Positions 56,441 through 64,000 of a stretch of 64,000 bases of DNA are shown one piece after another. Both the position numbers and the translations under genes were made by a program. The DNA lies in NCBI GenBank assembly GCA_964035575.1, contig OZ037910.1:806001-870000 (forward strand). Reading direction: 5' to 3'. Every line of letters begins with the position of its first letter. Positions within the stretch are counted from its first letter, which is position 1. Below the pieces are notes generated by a model. It saw only the letters and a program-made list of their open reading frames with translations, was not told the origin of the DNA and did no database searches. The DNA is from Rhynchopus sp. YZ270_cl-10. Lineage: Eukaryota > Euglenozoa > Diplonemea > Diplonemida > Diplonemidae.

Positions 56441-57411
56441 CAGGGGTCGCGCTAATTTTGGGGAAAATCGACGAAAAAATGGAAAAACGGTACCAAAAAA
56501 CGTACCTGAAACAGCTGTGCACTACGGGGTAAAAAAACAGTGTTTTGTGGCATTTCCGAGCCAATCCCAGGCTGTGGTGGGGCATATACGGAAAAATGGA
56601 CAAAATTTTAGTGACTTAAATTTTCACAAAATATGAACCCGTACTCTTAAACAAGGGTCATTTTCAGGTCTGAAAACCCAACTTCAGATGAAATTGTGGT
56701 GTTTTTGACTGAGAACAGTAGGTAGCGCCGCAGGCGCACGGTACCCAACTTTTGTCTTTTTCTTTTTCCCTTTTCTCTGCTTTCTTTTGATTGCGCGAGC
56801 CTATTGCTCACCACGGTGGGGTCACATGTGTGTGCAAAAACACTCTAAAGTACCCTTACTATGAAATATGCGATTCTCTGGTTTTAGTAAGGAAACCCCT
56901 GCAAGCATGTTCCCAGATCACGAAAAAGGGGAGGCGTTTTGGGCGTTTTTGTTGATCGCATCGTCCGATGCGGTGCAATTGCAGAAAGTGATGGGGTCAT
57001 TTTGGAAAAATGGACGAGTTTTCGGTATTTAAGTTTTTACCATTTTTTATTCCTGTGCACTTTTCGAGACTGCCGATTCTCGTAAAGAAGGGTCATTTTC
57101 AAGTCTGAAAACCCAGCTTCAGATGAAATTGTGGTGTTCTTGACTAAGGACAATAGGTAGCGCCGCAGGCGCACGGTGCCCAACTTTTGTCTTTTTTTCT
57201 TTTCCCTTTCTCTGCTTTCTTTTGATTGCGCGAGCCGATTGCTCTCCACCGTGGGGTCACATGTGTGTGCAAAAACACGCTATGGTACCTTTACTATGAA
57301 ATATGAGTTTCTCCGGTTTTAGTAAGGAAACCCCGGTTTGCAAAAAAAAAACGTACCGAGCAAAATCGCCAAAAATCTACGGTAGTCGGTAGCAAGTTAG
57401 CGCGACCCCTG
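56441..57411. mobile_element. hAT-like non-autonomous element, 971 bp
   Basis: The ends CAGGGGTCGCGCTAA and exact complement are 15 bp long, inside perfect 8-bp duplications GTCATCTC (56433-56440 and 57412-57419). Ends of the form CAGGGGTCG and 8-bp duplications are diagnostic of the hAT superfamily. The inside holds two direct repeats about 450 bp apart, each with GCGCCGCAGGCGCACGGT and GGGGTCACATGTGTGTGCAA. There is no open frame for a transposase. Exact end and duplication matches suggest a young insertion. Confidence 0.92.
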
Positions 57412-57541
57412 GTCATCTCAGATGTGTTTTTTTTTTGTCTTTCTGTCTCTTTCCTTCTTTCCTGACTCTTTTTTTTGGGGGGGCTTTTTGATGACCGTGC
57501 TCTTCATGGTGGGGTCGCGTTGCTCTGGGGTCCCTTCGGGA

Positions 57542-57601
57542 AGTGATCTAAAATACGTACTGACACGTATTATACGTATTCGTATTTATTTTTAGATCAC
57601 T
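57542..57601. repeat. 60-bp palindrome
   Basis: AGTGATCTAAAA at one end pairs with TTTTAGATCACT at the other; the interior has ATACGTA and TACGTAT. CCCTTCGGG occurs just outside both ends with one base between. Confidence 0.6.
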
Positions 57602-58243
57602 GCCCTTCGGGGACCTCTCTCAGAGTCCTGTGGACGGTGTTAAAAGATCTCTGGCTTTTTTTTTGTGGGAGTGGGTCCCACATAATACCTGTTGGCAACT
57701 CTGGTGGGAGATGGGGACAACTCGTATGGGGGGGGGACACAGCTGAGAAGAAGAAGACTCGGGGACCCGGGGTAAGGGAAGGTCGGCAAACTAGATCCGT
57801 ATCTTCGGGAAAAGGATTGGCTCCGAGGGTGTGTTGCTAGAGGAGCGGCTTATTCTCTGCTGTGTGGGGAGGGGGATTTTTTTTTGACAATCTAATTCAC
57901 AATATTTTTTTTTGAAAAAAAAAAAAAAAAAAACGGATTTGGCGGGAATATGTCAAATCTGAAAATCTACAATTTTTTTTTGAAAAAAAAAGCGGGTTTC
58001 CAAAAAAAAAAAAATGGTCAGAGATGAGTTCCTAAAAAAAAAAAATGTCACAATGTCTGCCTTTGTTGACACTACAATAAAAGAGTCATTTTTTTCTTTC
58101 TTCTTTGAGAAAGATCGGTGATTCTACGGGGGAGTCTTTTCTTTCAATGGTAGGGTATTTTTTTTCTTTTTCTCTTTTTTTCATTTCTTTCCCTCTTCCT
58201 TCCCCTCATTCTTCCTCTTCCCTCCCTGTCCCATATACACCTA

Positions 58244-58407
58244 CACGACGTTGAAGTAAATGACTTTGTGTGGTTTTACATGTAATTTTACTTGTGAAAA
58301 TAGTATATTTTTGTGGCATACGTAAAAACGTAAGCGTACAGCTTAAACAGAAGTAAAAAAAATGACATGTAAAAACCACAAATAAAGTAATTCACTTCAA
58401 CGTCGTG
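58244..58407. mobile_element. CACGACGGTGAAG-family inverted-repeat element, TA-flanked
   Basis: The left end CACGACGTTGAAGTAAATGA and the complement of the right end CACGACGTTGAAGTGAATTA correspond. Inside, TGTGGTTTTACATGT pairs with its complement. TA flanks both ends. Confidence 0.82.
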
Positions 58408-58579
58408 TACCCAAGCCCAACCTACACACCCCTTTAGTCAAGCTCGAAACCCCCCCCCTCACCCCCTCTCTTCCACACCCAAATAGCGGCAAAAAAAGCG
58501 CTATAAAAAAAGGTAACCTGTTTTTACGAGAATAGCGGTTTTCCCACTCATAGTCCCACACTCTGACGGCCGACATTGA

Positions 58580-58625
58580 GTACAGATCGTTATACCGGTA
58601 GGTATAACGTGATTGTCGATACAAC
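58580..58625 (+). repeat. G element, short
   Basis: GAGTACAGATCGTTATACCG and GTGATTGTCGATACAACAC, preceded by CGGCCGACATT. Confidence 0.5.
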
Positions 58626-58662
58626 ACAAAAAAGGGGGGGATATACTATGGATATGCACTTA

Positions 58663-58780
58663 CACGACGGTGAAGTATAGTACATTACAAGTGAAGTTAC
58701 TAGTAACGTTACAAGTGAAAAACCGTTACAAGTGAGTTACAAGTGGGTTACATTGTAACACCCGTTACTTCACCGTCGTG
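58663..58780. mobile_element. CACGACGGTGAAG-family inverted-repeat element
   Basis: CACGACGGTGAAGTA at the left and CACGACGGTGAAGTAACG as the complement of the right end. TA flanks both sides, but a 9-bp direct repeat TATGCACTT is also present (58653-58661 and 58781-58789). The interior is built from GTTACAAGTG units. Confidence 0.85.
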
Positions 58781-59154
58781 TATGCACTTCTACTACAACC
58801 TCCCCCCCACCCCTTTTCCCTCTCTCCTCCCCTCTCCTCCCCCCTTCCTGTGATGAATATTACGAATATCGTTTATATTTCTTTGCTTCAAAATATCTGA
58901 AATATTAAGATCTTTCAAAAGCAGCTTTACCCACCCCACACACACACACACAACCCCCCCTCCCAAAATACTGAGTTATTTTTTTTTCCCCCCAAAAAGG
59001 ATGTTACCTTGTGTACATTCTATTACAAGCTTAACCCCACGGTTCAGAGATTGTCGTGCAGGGGGTAGGGGGGGGGTGGTACAGTGTTCTAATAATACAT
59101 ATTGCTTGTATTAATATGAATACATGAGGGGGGGTGGTGGGGGGGTTATTTTAA

Positions 59155-59245
59155 GCGGGCTTTGTATTTCAAGTCAACTTTTTTTAATGTCTTGCATCTG
59201 CCTACGGTGGGGGCGTTTGCACTTTCGACTTATCTTTTAATTTTT
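59155..59245 (+). repeat. C tail and B1 element
   Basis: GGGCTTTGTATTTCAAGTCA, a T-run, then ATGTCTTGCATCTGCCTACG, GGGGGCGTTTGCAC, TTTCGACTTATC and a T-run. Confidence 0.7.
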
Positions 59246-59542
59246 ATTTTTAGGTGGGCTCATGAACTGTGTGCCTTGGAATGTAGCCGCATTTCAGGTC
59301 TGTTCAGAGCAAGCCCCTCCAGTAGTAGTCAGACCAGAGTTTTTCTTTTTCTTTTCTTTTCTTCCTCCAATTTTTGAGTCTCTGCCACACTTAAGGATTT
59401 TGGTGTGCTGTCTGTGAGTCATCCTCGGGTCATTGGGCTGTCGGAAGCCCTATCTCAGGATGGGAGGTGATGTCAGTGTCGACAAAAAAAAAAAATGGAC
59501 AGAAAAATGGAGCAGGAGGAGAGGGGCAACGAAAAAAAATAT

Positions 59543-59825
59543 AGTGGAGCACACTCTAGGGTGGCTACACTAATACAACCAAGTTTTCAAAAAAAAACAT
59601 AGCTAAAATACCTCCCAATTCCCCTCCCCTGATCCTCCCATTTTATTTCATCTTAGGAGATGGGGGCTGTACGGTGAGTGCTCATACCGTTTTTGGCACA
59701 TCCCCCCCTTTCCCCCCCCCCGTGTCAAGCGCAACCAAAAAAAAAAGTGGAGATTTGCACAAAAACTGTGGCAACACAACCGAGGCACTGAACACTACCT
59801 CCAGTTTATCAAAAAAAAAAAAAAA
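59543..59825 (+). repeat. D2 and D1 elements
   Basis: D2 (59543-59600): AGTGGAGCACACTCTAGGGT, GGCTACACTAATACAACC. D1 (59743-59820): GTGGAGATTTGCAC, ACTGTGGCAACACAACCGAG, then a diverged middle and an A-run. Confidence 0.75.
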
Positions 59826-60175
59826 AGGGTAAAGAAGGTATAACCTCTCTCCTCCCCTCCTGCCAGCCTTTCCCTGCCCCTGCCAGGGGGGTGTATGTCA
59901 TCTTTGCTTTTTTAGTGATCCCCATGTTCCTGCAAAACCTGACTGATTTTTTGGTGAAATACATCCCCTCATCTGGCCAACTGTTGAGGCGGCTAAGGGG
60001 GGAATGTTCTATCCTGTTCATTTTATGTGCCAACACTCCAGGGGGGGGTTGTGGAGGGGGGGTGGGTCAAAAAAAAGCCCCCCTTTTTTGTGTACAAAAG
60101 AAGGCAATGCTTGCGTCCCGGTGGTTGCACTATCAACGGGGCTGGCGTGCTTTTTTCTTTTCTTTTCTTTTTCAA

Positions 60176-60222
60176 AAGTACACTGTCACGAGAGGGCTTT
60201 GTATTTCAAGTCAATTTTTTTT
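60176..60222 (+). repeat. C element, 3' part
   Basis: AAGTACACTGTCACGAGAGG, GCTTTGTATTTCAAGTCAAT and a T-run. Confidence 0.75.
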
Positions 60223-60546
60223 CTTTATTTTTTTCCTTTTTTTTAGAAGGAGAATGCTGATCGTTTCACAATATTTTTCATCCATTGAACTGCGTATTTG
60301 CAGGTGTTGAAGAACATCGTCCTAGTCATTTATCGTTTTTTTTTCTTTTTTTTTTTGCGTTTCATTTATGTATTTTGTGATTGCCTTTTTTTAGTTTCTT
60401 TTTGTGTCTCGTCAGAGACATCTGGTCCAGGCAAAGGGGGAGGAATACCACCAATAGATTGGTGACACAAAAGGAATGGAAGTATCCTAGTCCTACTACC
60501 CCCTTTTTTTTTGGTGGTATTGAGTTACTTTTGCCACCCTCGGGTG

Positions 60547-61244
60547 CAGAGTCCGCGGAACACCCCCGTTCACCCCGTCCCGGACGGGGGTCAATTATTT
60601 TCCAAAAACCGACCCCCGTCCCAAACCCCCGTCCAGGGACGGGGGTTTTGGATTTTTTTTGGGGGGGGAGGAGGGGCCCATATTATGGGGAATTTTTTGA
60701 GATACCATCGAGCCGGACTCAATTGGTCAAACGTCGAAGGAAAAGGAAGCACGCAGCACGGCGAAAGGAAAAAAGTAGAGTACCGTGCGCCTGCGGCGCA
60801 AGCCTGCATCACACCATTCCCGTGACATTGTTTGCCTGTAAAAATGTACAATTTTAAGCGCATTTTTTTTGAAATGTTGCGTACCGTGGCTTCGCTTGGA
60901 ACCTTTGGGTGACATACCGCCGTTTCTTTTGTAAAAAAAACTGAGGTTACTGATAATTCGTGCACCATGTGTGCCTGGTGCAAATATCAATAAAGTGCCG
61001 AACTCCGCCGTCGGATAACCGAGCAATTCTCACATTCCGCCGGAGGCCCCCAACTTGAGCTGGGGTGGGGACCCGGGCGCGCGAAGCGCGCCCGGGCTCG
61101 ACCGAGTTTTGATCTTCTTCTTCCTGTGACTAGCTTGTCAGCGGAGAAAGCTCGGGAGAGGTTTTTTTTTTTTTTGTTTTTTGGGCGGGACGGGGGTTGG
61201 AAGGGGGTGCATAATTAATTTTCGGGGGAGGTCCGCGGGCTCTG
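60547..61244. mobile_element. hAT-like non-autonomous element, 698 bp
   Basis: The left end CAGAGTCCGCGG and the complement of the right end CAGAGCCCGCGG differ at one base, inside perfect 8-bp duplications CTCGGGTG (60539-60546 and 61245-61252). Inside are an internal GACGGGGG inverted repeat, an E module (GAAATGTTGCGTACCGTGGC) and a palindrome near 61073 (CCCGGGCGCGCGAAGCGCGC). No transposase frame is visible. Confidence 0.88.
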
Positions 61245-61959
61245 CTCGGGTGGGTGGATTTGTCAATACTGCAAAATAGGCATTTTTTTTTCGTTTCCAA
61301 ATGGGGAAAAAAAAATGGCGGGTATGTCGTATATTCGTATCAGAGAGGAGCTGACTGATAAAATTCAAAAAAAATTCAAAAAAAAAAAAAATTCAAAAAA
61401 AAAAAAATGCCCAGGATGAAAAAATCGCATCTCCGAGTGCCCTGCACCCACACCCAAAGTTTTTTTTTTTTTTTTTTTCAAAAATTGAGAAAAAAGAAGA
61501 AGCAAAAGAGAGAGGGGCAAACAGTGATGACAACAAAAAAAAAAAAAGCACTTGACCCTCCTCCCCCTCTTTTTTCTGAGTTACACCACCTGGCCCTTTC
61601 ACTCTCCCTACCCCCCTTCCCTTCACTTGAATACGCTTTAGCAGCTTTTGTGAGTTGGGCCACATCCGCATCCGCATTCTGAGCCTGTCGAGGGGAATAG
61701 ACAGAACCACAACAGAATATCAGTGAGACTCAGCCCTTCAACCTTTTTATCATTGGTGTTCGCGAAACGCACCATATAACCTTCTGTGCGAACCTGAGTA
61801 CAAACCCACCGTATAAACTTCGTGTTATCCCCCTACCGTGTCGTGAACACCAATCATTGCAGCTCTTCCCCTTTCCCTCCCGTCTTCACAAAAATGCAAA
61901 TGGGTTTGCGGGTTTGCGGGTTTGCTGTATACCATGCTATGCTTTTTTTCATTTTCGTG

Positions 61960-62030
61960 TGGGGAATAGGGTACATTTCATCCTATTATACCTTCTATTC
62001 AGTAGAATAGTTAGTATATGAAACACTTTC
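61960..62030 (+). repeat. F element (intact)
   Basis: GGGTACATTTCATCCTATTA, TACCTTCTATTCAGTAGAAT, AGTTAGTATATGAAAC. The stem is CTATTC with GAATAG and the loop AGTA. It lies about 260 bp before the transporter start. Confidence 0.75.
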
Positions 62031-62280
62031 GTGTTATTTTCGACACAAATTTTTCTTTTTTTTTTTACGCACACTACTTTGTGAGCGGAAAGTGTCACGT
62101 CGTTCACTCACCCAACCGTGCTCCGCAACACCACCAACCAACAGGTAATTTTTAGTGTGTGTGGAAGCGTCAACGCATCAAACAACTACAAGAAGGGGGG
62201 TGAGGGAACGACAAGTGACACTTTTTTTGTCCAAATCCACACCACCATCCACATTCCACCCAGGATACACCCCCAGCCCG

Positions 62281-63624
62281 ATGATGAGAGTGCCTGGGAA
62301 CGACGCCTTCTCCCGCACCTCCTCGGCATCCCCCACCCACATGATGGACGGCTCCAGCAGCACACACTACATTCCACTGAAGCGCACCATCCTCCCTCAG
62401 GTCGCCTTGGTATTCCTCCTATATGCGGTGCAAGGGATCCCTGCGGGGTACACAGAAAACTATTTGCCGTTGGTTATGTACTCCTCGGGGAACGCGAATT
62501 TGCGAGATGTGGGAATGGTTGGGGCACTGTCGGCTCCGTGGCTTCTTAAGTTTCTTTGGGCACCTTTTGTGGACCAGAAATCAACAAAACGGGTTTGGAT
62601 TGTGGCGACTCATTGCGTCATGCTTGTAGGGTGTTTACTTTGTGCGAGCGAGACTTCGACGGCGGTTGGCGTGCTGACAGACAGTATGATAGTGTATTTG
62701 CTTCTCTTTATCACTGCGACCGGTGTGGAGGACTGTGCGGTGGATGGTTACGCAATGCAGATTTTACGCGAAATTGATGAATCCGGTGAAGCCCATGAAG
62801 AATGCCTCCCAATCTCCCAGAAACGTCTTCTGGCCTTTCTCAATGCAGCGCAGGTCGTTGGGTTCAAAATCGGACATTTTTACTCCGGGGCTCCAGTCTG
62901 GTACGTTCAAGGTGAGTTCGGATATAAACCTACGTGGCTTTTTCTTGCAGTTCCTATCATGATTGCTTCGGTGCTGTCATTTCTGTTCATCCCAAATGCA
63001 AGGGAAAAGAAGGAGAAGGAAGTAGACAGCGTGGGGTGTGCCGAAACCTTTTCAAGCGCTTTCAAAGAGCTCCGCAACGCAGAAATGATGAAGTTGATGT
63101 TCGCCGCAATGCTCTACAAGGCTGGGGAGAAGATTATCATGCCGATGTACAAGCCCTTTCTCGTGGACAGTGGCGTGCCGGCAGATGTCATAGGGCATTG
63201 GGTGGGCACCTACGGCACCGTATCGTCCGCAGCAGGATCGGTGCTGGGTGCGGTTCTGATAGACAGAATGGAGGTAAGTCTCGCAGCACGGTACGCCATT
63301 CTGACCCGCGCCCTGATCTTTCTGATCTCCGTATCGTTTAGTCTGGGTTGGGGGTCCATCGTTTTGCAAGGATTTGGCAGTGGTCTGGTGACCCCTGTTA
63401 TGTTTGGGTACTTCATGAAAAGTGTGTCCGGGGCTGCAAACCCTGTCACAGCGTACACACTTCTGCAGACCTGCGACGACCTCTCACGGTTCATAGGCTA
63501 TACAGTCTCCGGGTACATCGTGGAAGTGGCGGGGTACTACCCCGCCTTCATTGGCTCCTGCGTTCTCCTTGCAGTACCGGTTTTCCTCTTGGGTGGGAAG
63601 AAAGAGGAGAGTATTAGGAGATAA
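62281..63624 (+). CDS. MFS transporter, SLC33/MFSD3/AmpG type
   Basis: A single exon encodes 447 residues from ATG 62281 (a second ATG follows directly; family homology starts later, near residue 35). It is a 12-helix major-facilitator membrane protein. Family marks are QGIPAGYTENYLPL in helix 1, APWLLKFLWAPFVDQ leading out of helix 2, the EDCAVDGYAMQIL motif matching QDVAVDG of the family, and NAAQVVGFKIGHFY. Relatives move acetyl-CoA into the ER (SLC33A1) or muropeptides in bacteria (AmpG); MFSD3 has no settled substrate. I cannot choose the substrate from sequence. The N-terminal 30 residues are polar and probably cytosolic. It stands alone after a 21.5-kb gene-free region. Confidence 0.92.
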   Translation: MMRVPGNDAFSRTSSASPTHMMDGSSSTHYIPLKRTILPQVALVFLLYAVQGIPAGYTENYLPLVMYSSGNANLRDVGMVGALSAPWLLKFLWAPFVDQKSTKRVWIVATHCVMLVGCLLCASETSTAVGVLTDSMIVYLLLFITATGVEDCAVDGYAMQILREIDESGEAHEECLPISQKRLLAFLNAAQVVGFKIGHFYSGAPVWYVQGEFGYKPTWLFLAVPIMIASVLSFLFIPNAREKKEKEVDSVGCAETFSSAFKELRNAEMMKLMFAAMLYKAGEKIIMPMYKPFLVDSGVPADVIGHWVGTYGTVSSAAGSVLGAVLIDRMEVSLAARYAILTRALIFLISVSFSLGWGSIVLQGFGSGLVTPVMFGYFMKSVSGAANPVTAYTLLQTCDDLSRFIGYTVSGYIVEVAGYYPAFIGSCVLLAVPVFLLGGKKEESIRR

Positions 63625-63880
63625 GCCAGAGGGTGGTGGGGTGGGGGGGAAGACGACAAAGAGTGGGTTCGTATTTGATCGTCAAAAAAAAGGGGGGGAA
63701 AGGGGCGGGGGGGAGGGGGCTTTGATTTCAGAAAAAAAGCGGACGTTTTTTGTTCTGGATCCCCCTCTTTTTTCATGTTGGCAAAAAAGCTGTGTAAGAA
63801 CTCCCTAAAAAAACACTCGGGGTTCGATAACCCGTAGAGTACTCTTGAGTCCCAGAGGGGGGGGGGTATTTTTTTTTTGT
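63625..63880. other. 3' flank of the transporter gene
   Basis: G-run- and T-run-rich DNA with no gene. GGGGTTCGATAACCCG near 63820 resembles a tRNA T-arm, but no matching tRNA body surrounds it. Confidence 0.6.
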
Positions 63881-64000
63881 GTCACCTCATGAAATGAAGG
63901 AGGAAATAGAAACAACGCACTTTGAACACACTTTTGCGGTTATAGGGACGAACCGCGCTGCAGAAGCCACTCCTCACCAAACAGGTCGAGGTGTGTGCGT
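63881..64000 (+). repeat. dispersed element A, copy 3 (cut by window end)
   Basis: GTCACCTCATGAAATGAAGG at the start and CAGGTCGAGGTGTGTGCGT at the window end. The hairpin keeps GCGGTT and AACCGC arms with a changed loop. Confidence 0.88.

Larger units (their letters stand above)
40761..62280. other. 21.5-kb gene-free, repeat-dense region
   Basis: No open frame here looks like a protein: those present are homopolymer or satellite translations (Phe/Lys/Ser-rich) without conserved motifs. The region is a mosaic of D, B, C, F, G and H short elements, fold-back elements and two hAT-like elements, embedded in long A-, T- and C-runs (a C-run of about 26 bases lies near 41480). I found no convincing tRNA, rRNA or snRNA gene. 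Confidence 0.75.

Noticed and set aside
63800-63870. tRNA-like T-arm (GGGGTTCGATAACCCG)
   Set aside because: No acceptor stem, D-arm or anticodon arm can be drawn around it. The similar GGGATTCGAAAACCC near 21310 fails the same test.

Overview
This window is nuclear DNA of a eukaryotic protist. The genes have spliceosomal introns, and an intraflagellar-transport gene (IFT144/WDR19) and beta-tubulin show that the organism builds a cilium or flagellum. All 12 introns I could place begin GTATG, a rigid donor typical of intron-bearing protists with a streamlined spliceosome. Together with the homopolymer-rich spacers this suggests a free-living metamonad (fornicate-like) flagellate, but that is an inference and the species is not established.

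All 11 recognisable genes lie on the + strand. In order they are: the 3' end of beta-tubulin (1-224); IFT144 (1448-6429, six exons); a secreted M64-type metalloprotease fused to a tetraspanin-like membrane block and EF-hands (7421-11506); a serine carboxypeptidase (12740-14230); an unnamed IQ-motif protein whose C-terminal zinc ribbon is split by an intron (15364-17698); a VIT + vWA protein with a Cys/Asp tail (18146-21011); a GCN2-type eIF2-alpha kinase (about 27608-33278, start unresolved); a protein with a mind-bomb-like SH3 repeat and a zinc ribbon (34874-36241); a coiled-coil protein (37534-38760); a Q/H-rich CCCH zinc-finger protein (39066-40760); and an MFS transporter of the SLC33/MFSD3/AmpG type (62281-63624).

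Two gene-free stretches (21.0-27.6 kb and 40.8-62.3 kb) are packed with repeats. They hold: a 2.5-kb inverted-repeat-bounded element carrying four satellite blocks; two hAT-like non-autonomous elements with perfect 8-bp target duplications; more than a dozen fold-back (MITE-like) elements of about 60-700 bp; an unusual GCGCGTT-rich pair of repeats; and several families of short (50-130 nt) dispersed elements.

The least expected signal is in these short families. In several of them the stem of a small hairpin changes on both sides between copies while the loop (ACGAGAG) and a 3' tail (TTCATCTTTCAA then a T-run) stay the same. All copies I found read in the same direction as the genes, and some sit inside introns. 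Other mobile elements have inserted into copies of one family, twice at the same position.
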